Below, piece by piece: positions 52,451 to 60,780 of a stretch of DNA of 64,000 bases (position 1 is the first letter of the stretch; each line of letters starts with the position of its first letter). The notes under the pieces were generated by a model. It was not told where the DNA came from. It made no database searches and saw only the letters and a list, made by a program, of their open reading frames with translations. The position numbers were made by a program, and so were the translations under genes. The stretch comes from an uncultured Paracoccaceae bacterium (GTDB taxonomy: Bacteria > Pseudomonadota > Alphaproteobacteria > Rhodobacterales > Rhodobacteraceae), in NCBI GenBank assembly GCA_947493255.1, contig CANLQK010000007.1, forward strand, positions 62,001-126,000, in the 5' to 3' direction.

Positions 52451-54192
52451 TCGTCCTCAACCTCTTGAAGGGCGTCTTGTTGGGCCTCGGCCGCTAGGGC
52501 CTTGGGGGTGCGAATTTCACTGATTGTGGCGCTTGGGAACTGGGCAAACACGGCCTTCACTAGCGGGTGTTCAGCAGCCTTGTTCTTTAGGGCAATCATT
52601 TCTGCATCGCGAACTTCAGCAATGCTGGGCGCTCCTCCTTCATTTACAACGGTCACGGCCCAACGGTTGCCAGTCCATGCCTGTAAGCGAGAGCCGAGCC
52701 GCTGCGCTAAATCCTGAGGCGTGTTCGGGGCCGGTTCAAATTCGATCCGCCCGGGTTGGTAGGCCGCAAGGCGAAGGCCTGTTTCAACCTCTACCAGCAA
52801 TTTCACATCGCGGTGCCGGCGGATAAGTTCGACTACATGTTCAAAGGTAGGGTAATGCGCCAGTGCTTCGTCTTGGGCAATTGCCACGGCAGCGCCACCC
52901 ACGGACATTGTTGTGCCGCTAGGGCCAGAGTGCGTCGGTGTTGGTGACCCTTGCGCGTGCGTTGTTGTGGGCGCTGGGCGGGCGCCGCCACCCCCACCGC
53001 CAGGACCACCGGTTGGGGGAGATTGCCCATCGAGTTTACGCACAAGTTCTTCGGGGCTAGGCAGGTCCGCGACGTGGGTTAAACGGATGATCGCCATTTC
53101 CGCCGCCATCATCGCGTTTGGGGCAATGGAAACTTCCTCCAAGGCCTTCAACAACATCTGCCAAAGGCGTGTCAGAACACGCATTGGCAGGTCTTGTGCC
53201 ATTTGGGTCCCGCGTGTGCGTTCATCTGGCGACACGGTTGGGTCTTCGGCGGCATCTGGCGTGATCTTGATAACGCTCACCCAGTGCGAGATTTCGGCCA
53301 GATCGCGCAATACAGCCATCGGGTCCGCGCCGTCGGCATATTGGCCGGACAGTTCGGTCAGCGCTTCGGCGGCCTGGCCTTTGAGGATCATGTCGAACAG
53401 GTCCAAGACGCGCCCGCGGTCTGCAAGACCCAACATAGCGCGGACCTGTTCGGCGGTGGTTTCACCAGCTCCATGCGAAATTGCCTGATCAAGCAATGAT
53501 TGCGCATCTCGCGCAGACCCTTCGGCGGCACGGGTGATAAGCGCAAGCGCATCATCAGTAATTTCAGCACCCTCGGCTGTCGCAATTTTGCGTAACAGAC
53601 CTATTTGGTCTTCCGGTTCGATGCGGCGCAAATCAAACCGCTGACAGCGGGACAATACGGTCACTGGAACCTTGCGAATTTCGGTCGTCGCGAAGATGAA
53701 TTTCACGTGTGCTGGGGGTTCTTCCAACGTCTTCAACAACGCGTTGAACGCGCTGGTAGACAGCATGTGAACCTCATCGATGATGTAGATTTTATAGCGG
53801 GCAGACGCTGCGCGGTAATGGACGCTTTCGATGATTTCACGGATATCACCCACACCGGTGCGTGATGCAGCATCCATTTCCATAACGTCCACATGGCGAC
53901 CTTCCATGATTGCCACACAGTTTTCGCATTTGCCGCAGGGTTCGGTCGTTGGGCCGCCGTTGCCGTCTTCACCGACACAGTTCATGCCTTTGGCAATGAT
54001 CCGCGCGGTCGTTGTTTTTCCTGTCCCGCGGATACCTGTCATGATGAACGCCTGCGCGATCCTGTCGGCAGCAAAGGCGTTTTTCAGCGTCCGTACCATG
54101 GCGTCTTGCCCCACAAGATCCGCGAAGGTCTCTGGGCGGTATTTGCGGGCAAGGACTTGGTACTGCGGGGTATCGGATTCGGTCATACGCAT
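52426..54192 (-). CDS. dnaX: DNA polymerase III subunit gamma/tau
   Basis: A 588-residue clamp-loader subunit. It has Walker A GIRGTGKTTT, the zinc module CVGEDGNGGPTTEPCGKCEN with CVAIM, Walker B IYIIDEVHML and sensor FIFATTEIRKVP. A Gly/Pro/Thr-rich linker near 385-425 leads to a tau-type C-terminal domain. No slippery heptamer was seen, so gamma may not be made. The ATG at 54192 has GGAA about 6 bases upstream. Confidence 0.95.
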   Translation of the reverse strand: MRMTESDTPQYQVLARKYRPETFADLVGQDAMVRTLKNAFAADRIAQAFIMTGIRGTGKTTTARIIAKGMNCVGEDGNGGPTTEPCGKCENCVAIMEGRHVDVMEMDAASRTGVGDIREIIESVHYRAASARYKIYIIDEVHMLSTSAFNALLKTLEEPPAHVKFIFATTEIRKVPVTVLSRCQRFDLRRIEPEDQIGLLRKIATAEGAEITDDALALITRAAEGSARDAQSLLDQAISHGAGETTAEQVRAMLGLADRGRVLDLFDMILKGQAAEALTELSGQYADGADPMAVLRDLAEISHWVSVIKITPDAAEDPTVSPDERTRGTQMAQDLPMRVLTRLWQMLLKALEEVSIAPNAMMAAEMAIIRLTHVADLPSPEELVRKLDGQSPPTGGPGGGGGGARPAPTTTHAQGSPTPTHSGPSGTTMSVGGAAVAIAQDEALAHYPTFEHVVELIRRHRDVKLLVEVETGLRLAAYQPGRIEFEPAPNTPQDLAQRLGSRLQAWTGNRWAVTVVNEGGAPSIAEVRDAEMIALKNKAAEHPLVKAVFAQFPSATISEIRTPKALAAEAQQDALQEVEDEWDPFEEE

Positions 54193-54409
54193 AGGGTATT
54201 CCGGCAAGGTCGTGGCGTCTAGCTAGACTGACCCATTAGCGCGCTCTTGCGGGATGTAAAAAGCTATTGTACCAAACAAGCGCCCGTTGGGGGGCATTCA
54301 GGTTCGCGAAAAGCCGAATACGGCACCCTCATATATCGAAGAACAGACCATATCCGGTCTTTCTCATGCCCGTGTTAGCGAACCCGTGGGATATGTGTTG
54401 AGGAAGCCG

Positions 54410-55912
54410 ATGACAAAAGACCCATTAGAAAATTACCGTCGTGCCGCGAAGGCATTGAAAGCCAGTTTTGAAACAGGCGCACCAGACGCCTTGGTTCGCG
54501 TGCGTGCAAATGATCCGCGTCGTGATGGTGCAGAGTTGAAACATGCAGATTATTTGCACGTGATTGCGCGCGAAAATCAGTTCACTAGTTGGCCCATGAT
54601 GAAAGAGGTGATTGCGCGCCTCGGCATGGATCGTGCCCAGCGACAGCAACGTCTTAAAGTTGCCCTTTGGCATGGGCAAACGCAGGTCATTCGCGACCTC
54701 GTTTGGGAAGACCCTGATGTAGCTGATGGTGCGGTCGGGTTGCAATGTGCGCTATATGAACCGCGGTTCTTAGAGGCCCTAGAGGAAGATCCGACGGTTC
54801 CAGAAACCAGTTACGGTGGGCGACGCCCATTGTTGCATCTGGCATTTTCTAAAGCGTTTGGCGCGTTTCCTGACCGCAAGCCGCAGATGTTGAAAATTGC
54901 GCAAGCCTTGGTCGATGCGGGTGCTGACGTAAATGATAGCTTCCCAGCGCCGGGGGATGAGGAAAACCCGCTTTCGGCATTGTATGGGGCGATCGGACAT
55001 GCCGGTAATTTGGAGCTGGGGCAGTGGTTGCTGGATCATGGGGCTAACCCTGATGACGGTGAATCGCTCTATCATGCCTGTGAAATTGGATCGTCCGCGG
55101 GTGTCCGGATGCTGTTGACTGCTGGGGCCAACCCGAATGGAACCAACGCGTTGAAACGGGCGATGGATTTCGACAACTTGGACATGGTGCAGATGATGTT
55201 GGATGCGGGTGCTGACCCTAATGAGGGGTATGACGGCTGGACGGCGTTGCACCATGCTGCCCTGCGCATGTCTAGCGAACCTGTTTGCCGTGCGCTTATG
55301 GATGCGGGGGCTGATCCGTCAAAGGTTGGTAAGGGAATCACAGCCTATGCCGCGGCAAAAGTGTACGGCAACGCACCTTTGGCAAATTTGATGACGTCGG
55401 TGCCTTTGTCGACGGATGAATTGATTTTATCGCGCGCAGCCGAAGGGGACGTGGCGGAGAACACCTTTATCGATCCGGCTAAACTGCCGGAAGTTTATGT
55501 GGACCTTGTGCGTGAATTTGCGGGTGCGGTCGATAAACTCGACCACCTTGCTGCGCTGATTAAATTAGGTATGCCGTGGGACAGGCCCGATGGGGCTGGG
55601 GTTACGCCGGTTCAGATCGCTGGCTGGTTGGGACGGCCGCAAAACTTGGCGTTCTTTCTAAAGCTAAAGCCAAATTTGGGTCACGTGAACGCCTACGGCG
55701 GCACGTTGTTTAGCACCATTTTGCATGGTGCGGATAACAACCCGGAACGCGCAAAGGGCGATTATGTGGGGTGTTTACGCCTTGCTTTGGAAGAAGGTGT
55801 TGCATTGCCGCGTCGCGCGATAAAGGCTGCGGGCAACAGTGATATTCGGTCGTTCCTGTCAGATTGGGCGAATGAAAAACCGGGACAGGTGGTAGAACAT
55901 GGCGTCGTCTGA
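54410..55912 (+). CDS. Ankyrin-repeat protein
   Basis: A 500-residue protein with an N-terminal helical part (about 1-90) and ankyrin repeats in about residues 140-340, for example LVDAGADVNDS, WLLDHGANPDDG, MLLTAGANPNGT, MMLDAGADPNEGYDGWTALH and LMDAGADPSKVG. Ankyrin arrays bind other proteins; the partner is unknown. The start at 54410 matches the charged N-terminus; the open frame extends 41 codons upstream. Its end overlaps the next gene by 14 bases. Confidence 0.85.
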   Translation: MTKDPLENYRRAAKALKASFETGAPDALVRVRANDPRRDGAELKHADYLHVIARENQFTSWPMMKEVIARLGMDRAQRQQRLKVALWHGQTQVIRDLVWEDPDVADGAVGLQCALYEPRFLEALEEDPTVPETSYGGRRPLLHLAFSKAFGAFPDRKPQMLKIAQALVDAGADVNDSFPAPGDEENPLSALYGAIGHAGNLELGQWLLDHGANPDDGESLYHACEIGSSAGVRMLLTAGANPNGTNALKRAMDFDNLDMVQMMLDAGADPNEGYDGWTALHHAALRMSSEPVCRALMDAGADPSKVGKGITAYAAAKVYGNAPLANLMTSVPLSTDELILSRAAEGDVAENTFIDPAKLPEVYVDLVREFAGAVDKLDHLAALIKLGMPWDRPDGAGVTPVQIAGWLGRPQNLAFFLKLKPNLGHVNAYGGTLFSTILHGADNNPERAKGDYVGCLRLALEEGVALPRRAIKAAGNSDIRSFLSDWANEKPGQVVEHGVV

Positions 55913-56390
55913 TTTTGCGATATTTCCGATCATCGTGGGGGCAGGGCAGGTCGCTTTGTCCCCCGTGCCTGGGCGGAATGGGCGTTACGAAAATGACCTG
56001 TCTGCAATCCTGCGCTGGGCGCCTGACATTGTTCTGACAATGACGGGATCGGCCGAACTTGACCGCGTAGGTGCCGGTGGGTTCGGCGATGATTTACGTA
56101 TGGCAGATGTCAAATGGCAGCATTTACCGATTGTTGATTTCAGCACCCCCAGTCCAGAAATTGAAACGTTATGGCCAGAGGTTTCTGCACAATGTGCGAA
56201 GGTTCTCGTACAGGGTGGCCGTATTCTAAGCCATTGTTTTGGCGGCTGTGGGCGGTCAGGGATGATGGCATTGCGCTTGATGGTCGAACATGGCGAGGAC
56301 CCACACGTTGCATTGGCGCGTCTGCGCACGGTCCGCCCCTGTGCCGTTGAAAAAGACGCGCAGTTTACCTGGGCCGCCCGCGCCGTTTAG
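55899..56390 (+). CDS. Dual-specificity/tyrosine-phosphatase-like protein
   Basis: A 163-residue protein with the cysteine-phosphatase loop HCFGGCGRSG (CX5R) at about residues 109-118 and an aspartate-containing PIVDFSTPSP that may supply the general acid. It probably dephosphorylates Tyr, Ser/Thr or a small phosphate ester. It overlaps the ankyrin gene by 14 bases, indicating coupled translation and possible partnership. Confidence 0.8.
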   Translation: MASSDFAIFPIIVGAGQVALSPVPGRNGRYENDLSAILRWAPDIVLTMTGSAELDRVGAGGFGDDLRMADVKWQHLPIVDFSTPSPEIETLWPEVSAQCAKVLVQGGRILSHCFGGCGRSGMMALRLMVEHGEDPHVALARLRTVRPCAVEKDAQFTWAARAV

Positions 56391-57396
56391 CGGCGCCACG
56401 TTCTTTTCCTGCATCGTACATCTTTTGCAGCCGTTTTAGGTGCCCGCGATTTTCACCAACTGTTGCTGTGTTGAAGCGATTTTCGCGTTCTAGTTTGCGC
56501 CACCTTTCAATTCTGTCAGCATCTAGTGTCCCGTCTTCAATAGCGGCGCGCACCATGCAGCCTGGTTCGGTCTGGTGGGCGCAGTCATTGAATTTGCACT
56601 GTGCTGCAAGTTCGGTGATGTCAGAAAAGACTTCTTCCACCCCTTCCTCAGCATCCAATAAGCGCAATTCGCGCATTCCCGGGGTGTCGATCAGCCAGCC
56701 ACCTGCCGTTGTGGCGCGAAGGTTTCGGTTTGTTGTGGTATGCCGCCCTTTTGCATCATCAGACCTGATGTCTTGGGTCGTGTCGATCTGCCCCGTCAAA
56801 AGGTTCTGGATCGTGGTCTTTCCAACGCCTGATGACCCGACCAAAGCCAAGGTTTGGCCGTTCGAACACCATGGGTTTAACCGCTCGACGTCATCAAGGT
56901 CTTTTGCGTTTATTGCCAGCGCTGTTATCATCGGTGACAGTTTTTCTGCTTGTTTAACGTAGTCACGTGCATCTTCAACCAGATCGGCCTTCGTCAAAAT
57001 GACCAGTGGCAGACAGCCCGACGCGCTGCACATGGCCAAGTAGCGTTCAAGGCGCGCGACGTTGAAATCTGCGTTGCAGCTGGTCACGATTCCCAAGGTA
57101 TCAACATTCGCCGCGATAAGTTGCGGTTTCGATTCCTCACCTGCCGCACGACGCGAAATGGCTGTGGTGCGGTCCAGCGGCTCGGAGGCAGCGGCGCCTG
57201 TGGCGATGACCCAATCACCAACTGCATAGCGCCCGGCCTCGACCGTAGGGGAAAGAGAAACCGTACCGGATTCTTGGAAACCATCCAGACGTGAACGATG
57301 CACAGCGGAAATGCGAGTGGGTGCCATTGTTTCATCGAGGTTTGCTTGACCCGCGAAATGGTCAGACCAACCGAGAGATGTAAGGCGTGATGTCAT
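56365..57396 (-). CDS. rsgA: Ribosome small-subunit biogenesis GTPase RsgA
   Basis: A 343-residue circularly permuted GTPase: an N-terminal OB-like domain, TKADLV (G4), GSSGVGKT (G1), DTPGMREL (G3) and a zinc-binding end CKFNDCAHQTEPGC. RsgA checks late 30S maturation. Its 3' end overlaps the convergent phosphatase gene by 26 bases. Confidence 0.93.
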   Translation of the reverse strand: MTSRLTSLGWSDHFAGQANLDETMAPTRISAVHRSRLDGFQESGTVSLSPTVEAGRYAVGDWVIATGAAASEPLDRTTAISRRAAGEESKPQLIAANVDTLGIVTSCNADFNVARLERYLAMCSASGCLPLVILTKADLVEDARDYVKQAEKLSPMITALAINAKDLDDVERLNPWCSNGQTLALVGSSGVGKTTIQNLLTGQIDTTQDIRSDDAKGRHTTTNRNLRATTAGGWLIDTPGMRELRLLDAEEGVEEVFSDITELAAQCKFNDCAHQTEPGCMVRAAIEDGTLDADRIERWRKLERENRFNTATVGENRGHLKRLQKMYDAGKERGAAKRRGRPR

Positions 57397-57488
57397 AGGG
57401 ATCGTTTTATCCTATAAAGGGTCCCCGCAAAAGCATCGCATTCACGCAGTCCCTATTTGCGAATTTGCGAAGCAAAGGCGCAAGAGGT

Positions 57489-57582
57489 GAGAGGCTGGAC
57501 ATCGACCCAAGTGGGGCTCGTTGTGGCTGCTTCCTTCCGGACCTGACCAGGTTGGCGAGGCACTTGCCCGCGCCAACCTCTC
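57489..57582 (-). ncRNA. ffs: 4.5S signal recognition particle RNA
   Basis: On the minus strand the 94-nt sequence carries the conserved SRP domain IV, CAGGTCCGGAAGGAAGCAGCC-type (57524-57548). The ends GAGAGGTTGG and CCAGCCTCTC pair in a 10-bp closing stem with one G-U. It binds Ffh for membrane-protein targeting. A promoter with a 17-base spacer ends 6 bases before its 5' end. It overlaps only the non-coding region before nudC. Confidence 0.95.
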
Positions 57583-57588
57583 ACGGGT

Positions 57589-57617
57589 CATATACGAACC
57601 GAATTGTGATGATGCAA
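57589..57617 (-). promoter_or_regulatory. Sigma70-type promoter of the SRP RNA
   Basis: Reading the minus strand, TTGCAT (57617-57612) and TATATG (57594-57589) are separated by exactly 17 bases. The predicted start 7 bases after the -10 falls on the first G of the SRP RNA stem at 57582. Confidence 0.8.
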
Positions 57618-57664
57618 GGGGGCGCCCACTTGCACCGCTTGGCTACCCATGTAATCGACATAGA

Positions 57665-58618
57665 ATGAAACATGCAGAACACGTCACTTTTGGCGGATCC
57701 GGTTTGGATCGTGCCGCTGAACTTCGCACCGATATCGCGCCTGTATTGGCTGACCCATCCGCGAGAACAATCGTTCTTTGGCGCGGGAAAGTGCTGTTAA
57801 CCCACGTTGACGGCCCATTGGCACGTGTAGAGCTCGATCATCCCGTAACACGAGACGCCGGTTCGCAGCGATTATTTTTGGGGCGCGACGACACAGGACC
57901 CGTTTTTGCGGTGTCGCTGGATGCGTGGGACCCAGAGTTGCCGGAAGCCGACGAGATGGGTAGCTTTCTGGACCCGACATTGCAGCAACACCCAGAAACA
58001 GGCGACGCTGTGTTTGCGGAATTGCGTGCCGTGATGACGACGATTTCCGCGCGTGATGCAGAATTAGCCGCAACGGCAAAAGCGGTGACCAGCTGGCACA
58101 CTAGCCACCGTTTCTGTTCGTCCTGCGGCCATGAAAGCGAAAGCGCGGATGCAGGTTGGCGCCGCCATTGCCCGGCATGTGATGTGTCACATTTTCCGCG
58201 AACAGATCCCGTGGTGATCATGTTGATCGTTTCGGGAGAAAACGTTTTGGTTGGCCGTTCACCTGGGTGGCCAGAGGGGATGTATTCCCTATTGGCGGGG
58301 TTCGTGGAACCCGGGGAAACCATGCAGGCGGCGGTCCGACGTGAGGTGTTTGAAGAAGCAGGCGTCCGAGTCGGAGATGTGTCATTCCTTGCAAGCCAGC
58401 CTTGGGCGTTTCCGTCTTCTTTAATGTTGGGATGCTATGGGCAGGCTGAAACTACTGACATCACAATCGACCCCGTTGAGTTGGAAGATGCTATGTGGGT
58501 CAGCCGAGCGGACATGCGCCGCGCAGCACTTGGGGAACACCCCACGATCAAACCCGCGCGAAAAGGCGCCATTGCGCACTTTTTGCTAGAGAACTGGTTG
58601 GCCAATACGTTAGATTAG
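57665..58618 (+). CDS. nudC: NAD+ diphosphatase (NudC family)
   Basis: A 317-residue Nudix hydrolase. It has a four-cysteine zinc site CSSCGHE ... HCPAC (about 155-176), the Nudix box GFVEPGETMQAAVRREVFEE and the NudC signature SQPWAFPSSLM. It hydrolyses NAD(H) and can remove NAD caps from RNA. The start at 57665 (MKHAEHVTFGGSG) avoids the SRP RNA; a longer frame runs back through that RNA and is not coding. Confidence 0.92.
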   Translation: MKHAEHVTFGGSGLDRAAELRTDIAPVLADPSARTIVLWRGKVLLTHVDGPLARVELDHPVTRDAGSQRLFLGRDDTGPVFAVSLDAWDPELPEADEMGSFLDPTLQQHPETGDAVFAELRAVMTTISARDAELAATAKAVTSWHTSHRFCSSCGHESESADAGWRRHCPACDVSHFPRTDPVVIMLIVSGENVLVGRSPGWPEGMYSLLAGFVEPGETMQAAVRREVFEEAGVRVGDVSFLASQPWAFPSSLMLGCYGQAETTDITIDPVELEDAMWVSRADMRRAALGEHPTIKPARKGAIAHFLLENWLANTLD

Positions 58619-58671
58619 AATTTAAGTTTTAATACGTGCCGGTAAAGGCCGAACCACAGGCAGAGATAGCT

Positions 58672-59133
58672 ATGAAAATCAGTACGCGTGAAGATATCGA
58701 AGCTCCCATCGACTATGTGTTCAGGCAAGTGATCGATTTCGGGAGCTTTGAACGTTCGATTATGCGGCGTGGAGGCGATGTTGAACGAACTGAGAAAGGT
58801 GAAACAAACGGGTTGGGCGCTAAATGGCGGGTCAAGTTCCATATGCGTGGTGTGGAACGCGATGTGGTTGCAACCGTTACCGAAGTTACTGAACCTACGT
58901 CACTAGCTATGGACGTGACATCGCGCAGCGCGGATGCTGTTTTGAATGTCGAATTGGTTCCACTGTCGCGTGCCCGCACACGTCTAAATATTCACTTAGA
59001 AGCATCCGCCAAGACGATTGCAACAAAACTGCTGTTCCAGTCAGTACGTTTTGCAAAACAGAAAACCGAAGGGCGGTTCAAATCAATCGTTAAAGGTTTC
59101 GCCAGGGATTTAGAAAAACGCCATCGGCGCTAG
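58672..59133 (+). CDS. SRPBCC-family protein
   Basis: A 153-residue START-like protein: MKISTREDIEAPIDYVFRQV, VKFHMRGVERDVVATVTEVT and a basic C-terminal helix. It probably binds a hydrophobic ligand or membrane; role unknown. The start at 58672 fits the domain's beginning. It ends 4 bases into the convergent pheA. Confidence 0.75.
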   Translation: MKISTREDIEAPIDYVFRQVIDFGSFERSIMRRGGDVERTEKGETNGLGAKWRVKFHMRGVERDVVATVTEVTEPTSLAMDVTSRSADAVLNVELVPLSRARTRLNIHLEASAKTIATKLLFQSVRFAKQKTEGRFKSIVKGFARDLEKRHRR

Positions 59134-59978
59134 CCGTTGGGTTTTTCGTGCCGCCGCGGCGCAGCAGGGAAAACACCCATGAGCCGAATGTGGTCTGTGA
59201 AATAGTCTAACTCTTCCATAGCCAGTTGCACATTCCGGTCATCAGGATGGCCTTCCACTTCGGCGTAGAATTGCGTCGCGGTGAATTGTCCGCCAACCAT
59301 ATAGCTTTCTAGCTTTGTCATGTTCACGCCATTTGTCGCGAAACCACCCATCGCTTTATATAGCGCAGCGGGAATGTTTCGAACGCGGAAAACAAAACTA
59401 GTGACCATACCGTGGTTACCACGCCGTTTGAAATCTGGTTCGCGTGACATAATTAAAAAACGGGTTGTATTCCGGTCATGGTCTTCAATGTGGCGGGCCA
59501 AAACGTCCAAGCCGTAAATTTCGGCTGCCATTTCAGACGCGAGTGCTGCAGCAGTCATGTCGTCACCAGCTGCAACATCCATCGCTGCGCGTGCATTGTC
59601 TGGGCTAACTTGCGGGTGAATTCTATTTTCGCGCAGAAATTTTCCGCATTGAGGCAAGATAACAATATGGCCGCTAGCTGTTTTGATTTGGTCAACCTTC
59701 GCACCTGCTTTGCCCAGCAAATTGATGTGAACCCGTACAAATGCCTCGTCGACGATATGTAATCCGCTTTCGGGGAGGAGCGTGTGCACATCCCCAACGC
59801 GACCATATGTAGAATTTTCAACGGCGATCATGCCCAATTCCGCATCACCTTTGCGCACGGCTTCGATTGCAGAATCAAAGGTTGGGCAGGGCAAAGGGTC
59901 GTAGTCAGGTCGTGCTTCTACACAGGCTTGGTGCCCGTATGCGCCTGGTTCGCCCTGAAATGCGATGCGTTTGGTCAT
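59130..59978 (-). CDS. pheA: Prephenate dehydratase
   Basis: A 282-residue enzyme converting prephenate to phenylpyruvate in phenylalanine synthesis. It starts MTKRIAFQGEPGAYGHQACV and has the active-site NTTRFLIMSRE. A C-terminal ACT domain (GALYKA-type IPAALYKAMGGFATNGVNM) carries LESYMVGG, where the inhibitor Phe binds in relatives. The start at 59978 is 6 bases from AAGGGG; the open frame runs 128 codons further upstream but opposite to the cytochrome gene. Confidence 0.93.
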   Translation of the reverse strand: MTKRIAFQGEPGAYGHQACVEARPDYDPLPCPTFDSAIEAVRKGDAELGMIAVENSTYGRVGDVHTLLPESGLHIVDEAFVRVHINLLGKAGAKVDQIKTASGHIVILPQCGKFLRENRIHPQVSPDNARAAMDVAAGDDMTAAALASEMAAEIYGLDVLARHIEDHDRNTTRFLIMSREPDFKRRGNHGMVTSFVFRVRNIPAALYKAMGGFATNGVNMTKLESYMVGGQFTATQFYAEVEGHPDDRNVQLAMEELDYFTDHIRLMGVFPAAPRRHEKPNG

Positions 59979-60098
59979 CTTCATCCCCTTTATTACCCAA
60001 GAATTCACAAAATGGGCGTTTGGTCGCGGTGCTACACCTTGATTATTGGCAGGGGAAGCGGATACACGGCGTTTAAAGAATTCAAAACAGGACGCGAC

Positions 60099-60617
60099 AT
60101 GTTCGACACAATGACAATGACCAAGATTTTGGGCGGCGTATGCGGCACTTTTCTGGTGTTTTTGCTTGGCAAGTTTGCCGCTGAAGAAATTTACCACGGC
60201 GGTGGCCACGGTGACCACCATGAAGCTGGCTACGTTGTGCCTGTCGAAGTGGCAGACAATGCCGGTGCTGAAGTTGACGAAGGTCCAGCATTTGAAGAAG
60301 TTTTCGCAATGGCTGACGCCGCGGCAGGTGAAGGCCAGTGGCGCGCATGTTCCGCCTGTCACGCCCTTGAAGACGGCGTAAACGGTGTCGGTCCAACGCT
60401 GTACGGTATTGTTGGTCGTGACGTAGCTGCGGTTGACGGTTTCGGTTATTCTGGCAACCTGATCGCGGTGAACGATGTCTGGACGCCTGAAGAGTTGAAC
60501 GACTTCCTCGAATCGCCCCGTAATTACGCCCCTGGTACTGCGATGGGTTACAACGGCATGCGTAAGATCGAAGACCGTGCAAATCTAATTGCGTACCTTG
60601 AGACAATTGGCGGCTAA
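60099..60617 (+). CDS. Membrane-anchored cytochrome c (cyt c552/cy type)
   Basis: A 172-residue protein with an N-terminal membrane anchor (about 8-24), a His/Gly-rich then acidic linker (HGGGHGDHHEAG, EVDEGPAFEE), and one c-type heme site CSACH (about 85-89). A distal methionine in GTAMGYNGM follows. It shuttles electrons from the bc1 complex to cytochrome oxidase while tethered. GGACG precedes the ATG; pheA lies divergent. Confidence 0.9.
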   Translation: MFDTMTMTKILGGVCGTFLVFLLGKFAAEEIYHGGGHGDHHEAGYVVPVEVADNAGAEVDEGPAFEEVFAMADAAAGEGQWRACSACHALEDGVNGVGPTLYGIVGRDVAAVDGFGYSGNLIAVNDVWTPEELNDFLESPRNYAPGTAMGYNGMRKIEDRANLIAYLETIGG

Positions 60618-60642
60618 ATAGCACCCAGCAGGAAACATCTAG

Positions 60643-60669
60643 AGCCGCTTCTTTGGAAGCGGCTTTTTT
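60643..60669 (+). terminator. Rho-independent terminator of the cytochrome c gene
   Basis: AGCCGCTTC-TTTG-GAAGCGGCT, a 9-bp stem with a tetraloop, followed by TTTTTG. It lies 25 bases after the stop. Confidence 0.92.
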
Positions 60670-60780
60670 GTTGTTCTAATTCGGTTGATCACGCGGTTCT
60701 CACGTATTCTCAACTTGATTGTTCGACAGTTCGCGATTTAGCCTGAATTATGCGGAAAGCCGTATTGATAGGAGTACCTG

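Noticed and set aside
52426-54192. Programmed frameshift in dnaX giving a gamma product
   Set aside because: No slippery A-rich heptamer with a stimulatory stem was seen in the coding sequence.
57440-57480. Tandem TTTGCGAA elements downstream of the SRP RNA
   Set aside because: They could be an operator for rsgA or part of an SRP 3' signal, but neither a clear palindrome nor a terminator fits.
57521-57664. N-terminal extension of nudC
   Set aside because: It reads through the SRP RNA gene on the opposite strand; the family-like start is at 57665.
59979-60362. Upstream extension of pheA
   Set aside because: It is antisense to the cytochrome c gene, and the family start MTKRIAFQG with AAGGGG is at 59978.
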